Counted from the first letter of the stretch, positions 27,914-38,313 are shown. The stretch: DNA of 64,000 nucleotides from Psychrobacter glacincola (GCF_904846215.1 NZ_CAJGZK010000001.1:186001-250000); one strand, 5' to 3'. Numbers and translations: made by a program. The notes: generated from the letters alone by a model not told the origin.

Positions 27914-28066
27914 CGATAATCAGTCCTAAATAAAAGAAAGAGAAATACAAATATTATCAATCACTACTGGGGTTAATTTTTCTTGCTTGCTGTGCCTATA
28001 CAGACAGAGGCTGCGAATAATTAACCCCAGTAGTGCTGTACTCCTTTAACAGTGGATCAACTATAG
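27914..28066. repeat. Palindromic intergenic repeat, copy B
   Basis: The core stem is CACTACTGGGGTTAAT (27962-27977) with its exact complement at 28020-28035. The loop is the conserved TTTTTCTTGCTTGCTGTGCCTA..CAGACAGAGGCTGCG, and the outer flank ends AGTGGATCAACTATAG. It lies between the AraC gene and truC, in the reverse orientation to copies C, D, F and G. Confidence 0.8.
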
Positions 28067-28169
28067 TGTTTTCGGTTTTTCTTATGTTAAAACCTGCTAA
28101 CCACTTTAAGGTCAGCGTTTCGGCTGCTTTGATATGACTTTTGAGGATAAGCCCTAAACTTTACACTGC

Positions 28170-28967
28170 TTAAACTTTAGCGCTCTCTACCCAAGCAAAC
28201 TCTTCCAAAATGCGCATCCATTGATCGTCTAACGCCGCTTTTAGCAACAATGGCTCACCCGTGACCGGATGGCTGAGCGCTAAACTCTGGGCATGTAGCA
28301 GCATGCGCGTGCAACCATAGTGAGTACGAAAAAATCGTGTGTGACGTATATCGCCGTGGCTGGTATCACCTACTATATGATGGAATACATGTCTCATGTG
28401 CCGACGCAGCTGATGCTTGCGCCCAGTCTCAGGTGTCAAGCGCACGAGACTATAGCGGCTCGTATCATGCTTTTTTGACACCGCAAATGGCAGCTCAACT
28501 TGTGCCAAACGTTGCCAATGGGTCACCGCCTCTTGAGCGGGTTTGTCTAAGTCGGCAAACTTATCGGCAATGGCATCGGGCTTAAAGCTCAAGGCATAAT
28601 CAACGACTCCCTGCTCTGGCATATAGCCGCGCACCACAGCTAAATATTGTTTGGTAATGTTGTGTTCAGTAAAAGCCTCGGTAAGACTGCGCGCCACGGC
28701 TGGGCTTTTGGCAAACAACAACACGCCTGACGTAGGCTTGTCTAGCCTATGTACCGGAAATACATGGCAACCTACCGCATCACGGGTAAGTTGCATGGCA
28801 AAGCGCGTCTCGTCTTTATCCAGCCAACTGCGATGTACCAGTAGACCAGCCTCTTTATTAATCGCCACCAGAAACTCATCTTCATAGATAATGTCTATTT
28901 GATTAGTGATTTGATTAGCGATTTGATTGACGGTGCCGCTTTCGATATTCATGTTTTCAGTACCCAT
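28170..28967 (-). CDS. truC: tRNA pseudouridine(65) synthase TruC
   Basis: The 265-residue RluA-family enzyme has the catalytic motif HRLDKPTSGV, with Asp as nucleophile, and the order IYEDEFLVAINKEAGLLVH, VRLTPETGRKHQLRRHMRH, GDTSHGD typical of TruC. It makes pseudouridine at position 65 of some tRNAs. The N-terminus carries a tandem 12-bp duplication giving NQIANQITNQID, so the first residues are variable; a start 9 residues inside (after the repeat) has no ATG. Confidence 0.9.
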   Translation of the reverse strand: MGTENMNIESGTVNQIANQITNQIDIIYEDEFLVAINKEAGLLVHRSWLDKDETRFAMQLTRDAVGCHVFPVHRLDKPTSGVLLFAKSPAVARSLTEAFTEHNITKQYLAVVRGYMPEQGVVDYALSFKPDAIADKFADLDKPAQEAVTHWQRLAQVELPFAVSKKHDTSRYSLVRLTPETGRKHQLRRHMRHVFHHIVGDTSHGDIRHTRFFRTHYGCTRMLLHAQSLALSHPVTGEPLLLKAALDDQWMRILEEFAWVESAKV

Positions 28968-29011
28968 ACTTTAGTTACTACAATGATATATCCGCTACCT
29001 TCTGTCTGCTA

Positions 29012-29152
29012 TATATAGTCAAAATACCCTAAAAACGCTACGGTACTGCTGGTACAAATTTTTTGTAGCCTCTGTCTGCATGGGCACATCAAGCAAGAAA
29101 AATTGATATCAGCAGTACATAATGTGTTGATATTACTTTTCACTGGCTATAT
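29012..29152. repeat. Palindromic intergenic repeat, copy C
   Basis: It starts TATATAGTCAAAATAC and ends TTTTCACTGGCTATAT. The stem GTACTGCTG (29043-29051) pairs with CAGCAGTAC (29110-29118). The loop is TTTGTAGCCTCTGTCTGCATGGGCAC..CAAGCAAGAAAAAT. It lies between truC and pvuE. Confidence 0.8.
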
Positions 29153-29249
29153 GTTCTTTTTATCGTACCCTATCAAGTCGCGTACAAAGATCTTTTAATA
29201 ATTTCACTCATGTTTGCGCTGATATTGTTTGTCTATGCCATAATTTTTT

Positions 29250-30023
29250 CTATACATACACACACATCGGTGAGCCTGCGACAGGATCTATAATCACTTT
29301 GGCTTGTACGTCAAATATGTCAGCTAGCATGGTCTCAGTCATTACCTCAATAGGTGTTCCCATCATTTTTAATTCGCCTGACTTTAGAACCACCAATAAA
29401 TCACAATATCTTGCTGCTTGGTTGAGGTCATGAAGCACAACGATAATGCTTTTGCCTTTTTCTTTTAATTCCCGAATAAGCTTCATAAGCTCTATTTGGT
29501 AGGAGATATCTAGATAAGTCGTGGGCTCATCTAGCATGATAATATCGGTATCCTGTGCTAAAACCATCGCGAGCCAAGCACGCTGCTGTTGACCGCCTGA
29601 CAAAGCTTCAAGTGGCGTCTCGGCTAAAGATTGAATAGACATCTCATGCATAACGCTATCTACTATCTGGTTATCGGTAGCGCTCAGTTTGCCCCAATGT
29701 GAGACATAGGGTGTTCTGCCATACTCAACCAACTGTCTAACACTCAAGCCCTCAGGATTGGTCTGCGCTTGCGGCAATACCGATATCTGACGGGCAATCT
29801 GACGATTATTCAATTGCGCCATATCTTGTTGTCTGAGTAAAATACTGCCCGATTGAGGTTGAATCAGTCGGCATAAGCCTTTTAGTAGCGTAGATTTTCC
29901 GCAACCATTTGGACCAATCAGTCCCACAACTTTATTTTCTGGCAACTCAAGGCACAAGTTTTTAATAACACTTTGTCCACCATGATAGCCAAGCTGTAGT
30001 TCATTCACTGATAGCATTACCAC
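29250..30023 (-). CDS. pvuE: Ferric siderophore ABC transporter ATPase (FecE/PvuE-like)
   Basis: The 257-residue ATPase has Walker A GPNGCGKST near residues 37-45, the signature ALSGGQQQRAW and Walker B IIMLDEPTTYLD. It belongs to the FecE/FepC group that powers uptake of ferric siderophores across the inner membrane. It overlaps the upstream permease by 7 bp, so the two are translationally coupled. The symbol is given from locus order, equal to pvuABCDE. Confidence 0.88.
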   Translation of the reverse strand: MVMLSVNELQLGYHGGQSVIKNLCLELPENKVVGLIGPNGCGKSTLLKGLCRLIQPQSGSILLRQQDMAQLNNRQIARQISVLPQAQTNPEGLSVRQLVEYGRTPYVSHWGKLSATDNQIVDSVMHEMSIQSLAETPLEALSGGQQQRAWLAMVLAQDTDIIMLDEPTTYLDISYQIELMKLIRELKEKGKSIIVVLHDLNQAARYCDLLVVLKSGELKMMGTPIEVMTETMLADIFDVQAKVIIDPVAGSPMCVYV

Positions 30024-31048
30024 CCCTTGTAGCGCGAAAGTAAAAAGATAAAATAAGGCGCACCAATCACTGAGGTCAAGACGCCAGCCGGTAGCTCAAT
30101 GGGGGCAAATAAGCTGCGTGCCAATACATCTGCGGTGACTAAAATGATGGCGCCTATCAGTGCTGACGCTGGTAATAAGATGCGGTGCTGATGCCCAAAG
30201 AGCAATCGTGCGATATGCGGCGCGAGTAAACCGATAAAACTGACCGTCCCTGCCACCGATACTGCCAAACTAGCAATCACGACTGCGATGAGCAATGTGG
30301 TAAATTCTAGGGATTTTACTGACACGCCAAGATGATACGCTGTCTGCTCGCCAAGCCCCAGCACATCCAAGCGCCACGCTAAATACATACTAACGGCCAT
30401 CAGTACGGCAAATATGACCGTTAGCATGGGGATATGCTGCCAGCTGCGACCCCACAAGCTACCAGTTAACCAAATCATCGCGGTGTTAATTTCAACGGGA
30501 TAAATCACCAATAAAAAATTAATCCCACTGGCTAAAAAGGCACTAATGGCGACGCCAATCAGTGCCAAGCGTGCGGGCGTGGGCTGCGATATTTGTGCCA
30601 ACAGCATAATAAAACTAAACGCCAGTAGTCCGCCAAGTAAGGCTGCGACAGACAACCACCACGTTGGGGCAGCAGGAAGCATAACCAGCAACAAAGTCGC
30701 GCAGAACCCTGCGCCAGCACTGATACCCATCAAGTCAGGTGATGCTAACGGGTTACGAATGACCCCTTGTACTAATGATCCTGATAGACCAAGACTTGCT
30801 CCCACTAAAATTGATAATAGCGTGCGCGGCAATCGGTGCTGCCAAACGATAAAATCCTGCTCACCGCCAAATCCTTGCTGTAAGTGTTGCCAAATTTGCC
30901 CTAGTGTTAATTCGCTGGCACCAAAAAATATGCTGCTCACACTTAAGGTGAATAGCATCACAATAATCAAGACCATCGCCCTACTTGCCGATTTACGAGA
31001 AAATAGTGAGTTTGAGCGAGATGAAGAAGCTTTAGTTTGTATCGTCAT
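30017..31048 (-). CDS. pvuD: Ferric siderophore ABC permease (FecCD family, PvuD-like)
   Basis: The 343-residue protein has about nine to ten membrane segments and the FecCD hallmarks LPRTLLSILVGASLGLSG, GVIRNPLASPDLMGIS and GLLAPHIARLLFGHQHR (ATPase contact). A short cytosolic Ser/Arg-rich tail precedes the first TM. It pairs with the permease upstream as a heterodimer. Confidence 0.88.
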   Translation of the reverse strand: MTIQTKASSSRSNSLFSRKSASRAMVLIIVMLFTLSVSSIFFGASELTLGQIWQHLQQGFGGEQDFIVWQHRLPRTLLSILVGASLGLSGSLVQGVIRNPLASPDLMGISAGAGFCATLLLVMLPAAPTWWLSVAALLGGLLAFSFIMLLAQISQPTPARLALIGVAISAFLASGINFLLVIYPVEINTAMIWLTGSLWGRSWQHIPMLTVIFAVLMAVSMYLAWRLDVLGLGEQTAYHLGVSVKSLEFTTLLIAVVIASLAVSVAGTVSFIGLLAPHIARLLFGHQHRILLPASALIGAIILVTADVLARSLFAPIELPAGVLTSVIGAPYFIFLLSRYKGW

Positions 31049-31213
31049 TCTTTGCTTACTTTTATTGCTTGATAGGATTTTGAGTCGCTTTTAGTTAACA
31101 TACCTACAAATTTAGCAGTATTGATAAGCTATAAACGCTTATTAACCGGCTTTTATAGTGACCAATCGCTTATCTTAAACAGTCACTTATAAAGTATTTC
31201 AATCTTGCTTTTA

Positions 31214-32290
31214 TTAGCTATCGAGTCGTCGCCTACATGCCAGCGCGATAAAAACCGGTGTTCCAATCAGCGCCGTTAGTAGCCCCACTGGTGTCTCTGC
31301 TGGATACGCAACCGCCCGTGACAAAACATCCGCCCATACCATCAATATACTACCAAGCAGCATGGATAATGGCAAAAGCTGCTCATAAGCCATATTCGAT
31401 ACCTGCTTTAATAGGCGCTTGGCAACATGCGGAATAATCAAACCCACAAAGGCAATAGGACCTGCTACCGCCACACTAATCGCCGTGAGTATCGTAATCA
31501 AGGCCCCGCACGACCACTGTAATGCACGCAAGTTTATCCCAAGGCTACTTGCCACATCATCGCCCAGCACCAAGACATTTAATTTAGGTGATAACCACCA
31601 TCCATAACCCAAGGTCAGCAGCGATATAACCGCTAGGGTAGGAATAGACTCCCAGCGCGTATTGGCAATAGAGCCTGCCAGCCAATACAATACCCCATAC
31701 GCTTGCTCATCCGTGGTAATCAGCGCCGCTCGCGTCAGACCGACCAGCAGCGCATTGATCGCTACGCCTGATAGAATCAGACGAACAGGATGCACCGGAC
31801 GACCAGAAAAGTAACCCGCCAATCCTGCAACGAGGGCACAAGAAAGCACTGCGCCGACCATCGCTTGCAAAAAGGTCGACGTTAAAAAGGCAACCCCTAA
31901 ACCAATAGAAGATAAGGCAACCACACAAGCTGCCCCTGCATTGATACCCAATACCGCAGGAGATGCCAGTGAATTTCGAGTAATCACTTGCATCAGCAGT
32001 CCAGCTACCGCCAAATTGGCACCAACAATAATCGCCACGAGCACACGCGGCAGGCGAATCTCCATTAATAATTGCGCGGTTAGCGACGCATGATCATCAT
32101 GCTGCGTCAATAAGGACATTAAATCCGTGAGCGACAGTGAAAATTTTGAATACGCCGTCAATCCTTGCCAGCAGCCAAGCAGTAAAATAACTAATAACCC
32201 ACACCACAATAGCGCCCGTGTTATCAGGCGCTTTGCAATAGCGGGTTTTGGCAAGACGGAAGATGAGCGGCTCAGTTGCTTATCAACCAT
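31214..32290 (-). CDS. pvuC: Ferric siderophore ABC permease (FecCD family, PvuC-like)
   Basis: The 358-residue FecCD-type permease has RLPRVLVAIIVGANLAVAG, VITRNSLASPAVLGINAGAA and GLIIPHVAKRLLKQ. It is 42 bp behind the binding-protein gene and 165 bp before the second permease; nothing else is visible in that spacer. Confidence 0.88.
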   Translation of the reverse strand: MVDKQLSRSSSVLPKPAIAKRLITRALLWCGLLVILLLGCWQGLTAYSKFSLSLTDLMSLLTQHDDHASLTAQLLMEIRLPRVLVAIIVGANLAVAGLLMQVITRNSLASPAVLGINAGAACVVALSSIGLGVAFLTSTFLQAMVGAVLSCALVAGLAGYFSGRPVHPVRLILSGVAINALLVGLTRAALITTDEQAYGVLYWLAGSIANTRWESIPTLAVISLLTLGYGWWLSPKLNVLVLGDDVASSLGINLRALQWSCGALITILTAISVAVAGPIAFVGLIIPHVAKRLLKQVSNMAYEQLLPLSMLLGSILMVWADVLSRAVAYPAETPVGLLTALIGTPVFIALACRRRLDS

Positions 32291-32332
32291 AAAAGTCGCC
32301 TTGCTTTAAAAAGACAGTAGTGCCATGTCTCA

Positions 32333-33424
32333 TTAATTTGACTCTTTTACAGAAGGACTTGAACCTTGTTTGCTTGGGCTCGATGCAATCTCAAGCAGCT
32401 CAGCTGTCATGTATTCAGCAGACTGCATACTGCGATTGAGCGCCCAGTAATTGGGATCGACTTCGATGACCTGATTCTTTTTAACCGCCGTTAGCTGATT
32501 AAATAGCGGCGAGGACTTCCATTCATCATAAATGGTATGATCGTTATAACGTCCAATCAATAACCAATCAGGATTAGCCGCCAATAACTGCTCCAAACTG
32601 GTTGCGATATACGCCTCACCTGTTTGCTCCGGAATCGGGCTTTTGATATTCAGATGATTAAGTAAGCTACCGGCATACGAGCTTGGACCATGCATCCACA
32701 TACCTTTATCACTGATAATCGCAAACTGAACACTATGGTTAGCAAGGGGGGTTGTTGCCAATTGCGACTTTAACTCTGCCATCTTTTTTAGATGCGTGTT
32801 GATGACTTGAGACATTTTTTGATCTTGATGGACAATATGCCCGACCAATTGCGCCGTCTGGATATTCTCTACATAACTCTCGCCGCGACTTTTGAGTACA
32901 ACCGACGGTGCAATGCGACTAAGCTCATCAGCGATGACGGTGTGGCGCTCATCATCGGCAATGATAAGGTCGGGTTTTAAATCAGCGATGGCCTCAAGGC
33001 TTGGCTGATATCGTGAACCGACAGAGGTGTAATCCGAGAGTTGTTTGGTGAACTCGGCAATAATACTGTCAGGCTTATTATCATCAGCAATACCAACTGG
33101 CGTAAGACCTAACGCTAACGCATCCCCTAAAAATGAGTATTCAAGCACCACAATACGCTTCGGGTCACTCGGATAGTCGCTCAGATTGGGCAAACGCGCT
33201 TTGATTTGTTCATCAGTCAGCAGAACAACGCCATTATTGTCGCTCAGGTCACGACTGTCACTTGATTGAGTAATAGCAGATTGTGAGGCGTCATTATCAG
33301 CATTCAAAGATGGCGTTGTCGCAACATTGTTTTTTTGATTGATAATAAAAACAATACCGCCAACCACAATCAATACGATGACCAGTACGGGTAAAATAAG
33401 CGTGAGCTTTGGACGTTGATTCAT
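32333..33424 (-). CDS. pvuB: Ferric siderophore periplasmic binding protein (FecB/PvuB-like)
   Basis: The 363-residue protein has an N-terminal hydrophobic segment (residues about 8-28) without a lipobox, so it may be membrane-anchored, then a Ser/Asn linker and a class III siderophore-binding fold: PKRIVVLEYSFLGDALALGL, PSLEAIADLKPDLIIAD, ANPDWLLIGRY. FecB-like proteins bind citrate-based ferric siderophores, which suits the carboxylate siderophore made next door. Confidence 0.88.
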   Translation of the reverse strand: MNQRPKLTLILPVLVIVLIVVGGIVFIINQKNNVATTPSLNADNDASQSAITQSSDSRDLSDNNGVVLLTDEQIKARLPNLSDYPSDPKRIVVLEYSFLGDALALGLTPVGIADDNKPDSIIAEFTKQLSDYTSVGSRYQPSLEAIADLKPDLIIADDERHTVIADELSRIAPSVVLKSRGESYVENIQTAQLVGHIVHQDQKMSQVINTHLKKMAELKSQLATTPLANHSVQFAIISDKGMWMHGPSSYAGSLLNHLNIKSPIPEQTGEAYIATSLEQLLAANPDWLLIGRYNDHTIYDEWKSSPLFNQLTAVKKNQVIEVDPNYWALNRSMQSAEYMTAELLEIASSPSKQGSSPSVKESN

Positions 33425-33456
33425 AAATAGCTTTTCTTAATTTCATTAGATGAATT

Positions 33457-33520
33457 GAGCATTAAATAAATAGAGCATTAAACGGATAGAGCATTAAACG
33501 GATAGAGCACTGAATACAAA
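33457..33520. repeat. 16-bp tandem repeat in the pvuA-pvuB spacer
   Basis: Three units of GAGCATTAAACGGATA (the first reads GAGCATTAAATAAATA) plus a diverged fourth, directly upstream of pvuB. Possible slippage tract. Confidence 0.75.
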
Positions 33521-33563
33521 ACCATGACGTCAATTAAAGGCAGCAAATGCTTAAAATCGCTAA

Positions 33564-33709
33564 CTATAGTTGATCCACTTTTAAAAGAATATAGCCCTGC
33601 TAGGATTCATGGTTCGCAGCCTCTGTCTACATAGGCACAGCAAGCAAGAAAAATGAATCCCAGTAGCGCGTTATAAGATTGCATTTCTTTTATATAGAAC
33701 AGACTATAT
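33564..33709. repeat. Palindromic intergenic repeat, copy D (inside the uptake operon)
   Basis: It starts CTATAGTTGATCCACTTTTAAAAG and ends GAACAGACTATAT. The loop GCAGCCTCTGTCTACATAGGCACAGCAAGCAAGAAAAAT is the family loop, and the stem CTGCTAGGATTCAT pairs imperfectly with ATGAATCCCAGTAG. It lies between the receptor gene and pvuB. Confidence 0.8.
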
Positions 33710-33741
33710 CATGGTTAAAATTAGTCTTTTGGAAGCCATCG

Positions 33742-35841
33742 TTAAAACGCATAGTTATACGTTAATAGCCACGTTCTAGGCGCACCAAGACCAATTTGGT
33801 TTTTGCCCGAGGTGCCATTGGTAGCCCCTAGCGCATAGTCTTTATCTAACGCATTATTTAGATTCAATTGCAGATTGTGTTTGCCCATACTATAGGCCGT
33901 CATTAAATCTACGGTCGTATAGCCAGCGAGCTCGACTGCCTCTGCATCTCCAGCGTAGCGGTCACTGATATAATTTACCCCGCCACCAATGCGCCATTGA
34001 TCAGTAGGCTGATAAGCGGTCCATAATGAAAACGTCTGTTCTGGTACATCGTTTGGTGTCAGACCCGTTTTTTTATCTTCTGCATCCAAATAGCTATAGC
34101 CTGCCGACACATCCCAGTTATCACGCAGCTTGCCTCGCGCTTCTAACTCTAGCCCTTGATGACGGAACTCATCTTTGTCCGTCACTTCTCGATTGTCATT
34201 GGTTTTTGGGTCTTCTTTATCAATTCGATATAAAGAGGCGTTAAGCATAATATCGTCATTATTTAGATAGGTTTTCACCCCAATCTCTTTTAGATCGGTC
34301 TGATAAAGTGCGCCCAGTTTTGGACTGATAAAAATTCCAGAGAAAGGCAGCTGAAATGATCGCGCTACGGTGGCATAAGCGGAGGTGGTGTCGTTAAACT
34401 TATAGACGACGCCTGTTCGATAGCTGAATTTGTCGTCGTTAAGCTCACTATCTTTACCATTAGCGCTTTGACTTAAGCGCATATTGTCATAGCGAACGTT
34501 GCCGACAAGTGACCAGTCGCCAATATGATAGACATCTTGTACAAAGACACCGACGCTTTGGGTGCTGTTTTCACGAAATGGAGGGAAACCTGGATTAGGT
34601 GTTGGACCAGCGCTCGGGTTGGTTGCTGATGTAGGCGGTACATTTTTGTCAGTCGCAAGGGTTAAGTCAATGTCGATATCATTGTAATCAGCGCCAAATA
34701 ACAGCTCATGATTGCCTTTATTCCAAGCAAGCTCAGATTGTAAGGTTTTGCTGGTGCGTGGATCATAGCCAAAATTATTGACAGTTCGTTGAACCTTATC
34801 ATTGACCACATCAGCAGATGATTGACGGGTGCCTTTTTGCTCTAGATTGATATGGCTGTATGAAGCTCGGTTGGTCCAGGTCATGTCGTCATTAATATCG
34901 AACTCATGATTGACATTGGCATGCCAAGTATCTGAATCTTGGTAATCATTGGTGCCGCCATAAAAAGTATTAGAGGGCACATCAACAGGCTTGCCATTTT
35001 TGGACGGAACACCGCGATAAGGCACAAGGTGTTGACGCATAAAATCAAGCGAGAAATCAAGCGTTTGCTCGTCAGTCGGCTGCCAGCGCACTGTTGGGGC
35101 GATAAAGACATCGTTTGAATCGACATGATCGACATAGGAATCACTACGTCGATACTCGGCATTGATACGGGCATTGACAGTATCAGATAATTTGTGCGAG
35201 CTATCGACGCGCGCCACAGCTAAGCCATCGCTGCCCACTTGCGCTTGTATTTTATCGAAGTCATCGCCTTCCGCTTTTTTACTGACTAAGTTGATAATGC
35301 CGCCCGCACTACCGCGACCATACAACGCGCCCGCTGGACCTTTGACCACTTCTACGCGCTCGACATTGGCGAGGCTACGATAGGACTGCAATTTGCCATC
35401 ATCACGCATGCCATCGCTATAGACATCGTTTAAACCATTAAACCCGCGTATCACAAACTCGTCTCGGCTGCCCTCACCAAGCGTATTATTCAAACCGGCG
35501 ACGCCTTTCATCGCGTCCATCACCCGTACCGCACCTCTATCCTCTAGCTCCGTTTTGGTGACCACCGATACCGATTGCGGCACATCTAGCCACTCGGTAT
35601 TGGTTTTCGTCCCTGACGTTGGGGCGTAAGCAGCATAACCTTCATAGGTTTTAGCCGTGACCACAATCGGCGCAAGCGTTGTTGATGGCGGTATTGTTGA
35701 TGGCTGTATAGATGTCTCTTGAGCGCCAACCTGCTGACTCACTGTCAGGGTTAGACCAGTCGTTATCATTGTCAGGAATAATTGGGCACGAACCGCAGTC
35801 ACTAAGCGTTTAGGTTGATGGTGAAGCATAGTTAGATCCAT
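33742..35841 (-). CDS. pvuA: TonB-dependent siderophore receptor (PvuA-like)
   Basis: An outer-membrane receptor with a signal peptide (ends near VGAQE), a TonB-box-like region (APIVVTAKTY), a plug domain (DVPQSVSVVTKTELEDRGAV, VEVVKGPAGALYGRGSAGG) and a 22-strand barrel ending in aromatic residues (LLTYNYAF). The longest frame starts upstream at TTG (35886); ATG 35841, 15 codons in, is preferred because it leaves a normal signal peptide, and ATG 35829 is possible. First gene of the minus-strand uptake operon. Confidence 0.88.
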   Translation of the reverse strand: MDLTMLHHQPKRLVTAVRAQLFLTMITTGLTLTVSQQVGAQETSIQPSTIPPSTTLAPIVVTAKTYEGYAAYAPTSGTKTNTEWLDVPQSVSVVTKTELEDRGAVRVMDAMKGVAGLNNTLGEGSRDEFVIRGFNGLNDVYSDGMRDDGKLQSYRSLANVERVEVVKGPAGALYGRGSAGGIINLVSKKAEGDDFDKIQAQVGSDGLAVARVDSSHKLSDTVNARINAEYRRSDSYVDHVDSNDVFIAPTVRWQPTDEQTLDFSLDFMRQHLVPYRGVPSKNGKPVDVPSNTFYGGTNDYQDSDTWHANVNHEFDINDDMTWTNRASYSHINLEQKGTRQSSADVVNDKVQRTVNNFGYDPRTSKTLQSELAWNKGNHELLFGADYNDIDIDLTLATDKNVPPTSATNPSAGPTPNPGFPPFRENSTQSVGVFVQDVYHIGDWSLVGNVRYDNMRLSQSANGKDSELNDDKFSYRTGVVYKFNDTTSAYATVARSFQLPFSGIFISPKLGALYQTDLKEIGVKTYLNNDDIMLNASLYRIDKEDPKTNDNREVTDKDEFRHQGLELEARGKLRDNWDVSAGYSYLDAEDKKTGLTPNDVPEQTFSLWTAYQPTDQWRIGGGVNYISDRYAGDAEAVELAGYTTVDLMTAYSMGKHNLQLNLNNALDKDYALGATNGTSGKNQIGLGAPRTWLLTYNYAF

Positions 35842-35940
35842 AGAATGTTTAAGGAATGAGCAAGGTTGCCAGTTGCTGAGTATCAATAATTATTGATCAG
35901 TATTTATTAATACTTATACATACAAACGATAATAATTTTG

Positions 35941-35959
35941 CAAATGATAACTATTACTG
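35941..35959. promoter_or_regulatory. Fur-box-like site between the two receptor genes
   Basis: CAAATGATAACTATTACTG matches the AATGATAATCATTA core of the Fur consensus closely and sits in the 190-bp divergent region. A second, weaker stretch (ACGATAATAATTTTGC) lies just to its left. One site could control both operons by iron. Confidence 0.6.
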
Positions 35960-36034
35960 TTTATAATTGCAACGCTTTAGTAACACTATTAATCTTTAAC
36001 TGACACAAATAAACGCTAAATACTTGGAATTGTT

Positions 36035-38269
36035 ATGATTATTATTTTTAAACGTTCTGCACTTTGTCTGGCGATGCTTTGTATTTATCAGCAAAGCAGT
36101 GCTGAGGTGACGCCCATTAGCAATAAAACGAGCGCTCAGGTACGCTCAGACAGTTCTATCACAAGCACTATCACAAGCACTATCACAAGCAGTGCCATTG
36201 ATTCAGACAATCCCAATAATAAAGCAGCAACGCAAGCGCTTTCTGTTACCGCAGCGCCAATCGTCGTTACTGCAGAGACGTTAGGCAATTCCAGTAGTAA
36301 TGAGGTAAAAGCATTTGCTGGTAATCGTACGGTTATTGACAATAAATTTATCAAAAAAACAGTGAGTAACTCCATTGACGGGGCGCTACAGTTTATCCCA
36401 GGTGTCAAAATCGATGATGAAACGGGCACTGGCGTGTTGCCTAATATCTCTATCCGCGGTTTACATGCCAGCCGTAGTGGACAGGCGCAGTTTTTGATGG
36501 ATGGTATTCCTTTAACCTTGGCGCCTTACGGTCATACCGGTCAGTCTATCTTTCCGGCAACCCTTGACAACCTTGAGCGCATCGATGTTGTGCGCGGCGG
36601 GGCTGCGACCCAATATGGACCAAATAATGTCGGCGGCGTGATTAACCTGATTACCAAACCTATCGCCAAAGAGACTCAAACTGAAATTGGCACCAATTTA
36701 ACGGTCTTTGAGCAAAATGGTAAGCCATTGACCAGTTTATATGCCCGTCACAGTCGCTGGTTAAATGATGATTTTGGCGTACAGCTAGAAGCCAATGGCA
36801 TTAAAGGCGATAGCTTTAGAGACCACTCAGACACTGAAGTCACTAACCTGCAAGCCAAAGCGCTTTGGTATATCGATAACAATCAAGAACTAGAAGGATT
36901 TTTACAATACTATGATGCCGATACAGAAATGCCGGGTGCACTCTCGCCTTCTGCCTATGAGCAAGATATCGAACAGAGCCAGCGCCCATTTGAAGCCTAT
37001 CAAGGCAAATCAACGCGCTGGCATGCTAAGTACAAAAACTACTTAGACATCGGCGACCAAGCGGTCTTAGATCTCACCACTTTTGGACATCACGCCACGC
37101 GTAACTTTGAATGGGGATTTAATTCACAAGCAAACAAACAAGGCGTACATTGGGCAGACCCTGCTATTGCAGCAGATAGCCTGCGTACCTCCCCTCGTGA
37201 GTTTGACGTCTATGGCGTAGAGCCGAAGTTTTCTATGAAGCTTGGTGATAGCAAAAATATCAAACATCATCTCATCAGTGGCGTGCGCTATGTCAATGAA
37301 GATATCGATTATAAACTGACACAAACCAAACTTGCGGATGGGACGACGACCACGCCGCGTGATTGGAACCTACAAACGGATGCGTGGGCCGCTTATCTTA
37401 GCGACGAGATGAGCTTTCTGGATGAGCGTCTAAAAGTTACTCCTGGCATACGTTATGAGAATGCAAAAATGACGTTTAATGATGCTGGTGATAACACGCA
37501 AACAGACAACACCATTACGGAATGGCTACCTGGACTAACAACGTCTTATGCCTTAAATAAATCAGATGACAAGCTATGGCTGATTTATGCCAACGCGCAG
37601 AAGTCGCTAAGAACGCCGCAAATTGCCAATATTCGCGGTAATGGTGAAGAAGGCAGCGAGCTTGCATGGAACTATGAAGTGGGCACACGCTATACCACCG
37701 ACAATCTGCAAGCAAATTTGGGACTGTACCGCATAGATTTCAAAGATCAGCTGCAATGGAACAGTCGCGATCAAAGCTTTGATAATGTGGGACGTACGCT
37801 GCATCAAGGCTTAGAGACTGCGATTACTTATAGCCCAGAAACCTTCAAAAATATAGATGTAGGTCTTAGTTACAACTATCTAGACGCCACGTTGCAAGAA
37901 GGAAAAGATAAAGGCAATCAGTTGCCATACAGCTCGCCGCATCAGTTGGGCTGGCATGCCAGTTATAAACATCAAGATTACAACACCACTTTATCGGGTG
38001 TGTACTATGACAAAGCCTATGCTGATAATGCCAATACGGTAGCAGAAAGCAAAGACGGCGGTAACGGAGAGACACCTGCTTATCAAGTTTGGAACTTGAG
38101 TCTACAAAAAACACTACAAGACACGAAGAACGAAAAGCTATCTGTTCAATTTGGGATTAATAACTTATTTGATGAACAGTATTATTTCCGAGGTATCGAT
38201 ACCAGTCCTGTCGGTCGCTATCCTGCACCAGGGCGTTCATACAAGTTAGGGCTAAACTATCAGTTTTAG
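36035..38269 (+). CDS. psuA: TonB-dependent receptor, FecA type (PsuA-like)
   Basis: The 744-residue receptor has a signal peptide (ends SSAEV), a Ser/Thr-rich linker with three 12-bp tandem units encoding ITST, the TonB-box-like APIVVTAETLG, a plug (SIDGALQFIPGVKI, GGAATQYGPNNVGGVINLI) and a barrel ending LGLNYQF. It resembles ferric dicitrate receptors, as does PsuA, the second vibrioferrin receptor of Vibrio parahaemolyticus. It has its own terminator, so pvsA may be transcribed separately. Confidence 0.85.
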   Translation: MIIIFKRSALCLAMLCIYQQSSAEVTPISNKTSAQVRSDSSITSTITSTITSSAIDSDNPNNKAATQALSVTAAPIVVTAETLGNSSSNEVKAFAGNRTVIDNKFIKKTVSNSIDGALQFIPGVKIDDETGTGVLPNISIRGLHASRSGQAQFLMDGIPLTLAPYGHTGQSIFPATLDNLERIDVVRGGAATQYGPNNVGGVINLITKPIAKETQTEIGTNLTVFEQNGKPLTSLYARHSRWLNDDFGVQLEANGIKGDSFRDHSDTEVTNLQAKALWYIDNNQELEGFLQYYDADTEMPGALSPSAYEQDIEQSQRPFEAYQGKSTRWHAKYKNYLDIGDQAVLDLTTFGHHATRNFEWGFNSQANKQGVHWADPAIAADSLRTSPREFDVYGVEPKFSMKLGDSKNIKHHLISGVRYVNEDIDYKLTQTKLADGTTTTPRDWNLQTDAWAAYLSDEMSFLDERLKVTPGIRYENAKMTFNDAGDNTQTDNTITEWLPGLTTSYALNKSDDKLWLIYANAQKSLRTPQIANIRGNGEEGSELAWNYEVGTRYTTDNLQANLGLYRIDFKDQLQWNSRDQSFDNVGRTLHQGLETAITYSPETFKNIDVGLSYNYLDATLQEGKDKGNQLPYSSPHQLGWHASYKHQDYNTTLSGVYYDKAYADNANTVAESKDGGNGETPAYQVWNLSLQKTLQDTKNEKLSVQFGINNLFDEQYYFRGIDTSPVGRYPAPGRSYKLGLNYQF

Positions 38270-38313
38270 GCAGTAACAAATTCTGAATACTGAGACCCTC
38301 AGCAAATCACAAC

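Noticed and set aside
30546..31094. 182-codon open frame antisense to pvuD
   Set aside because: Shadow of the FecCD permease; no domain features of its own.
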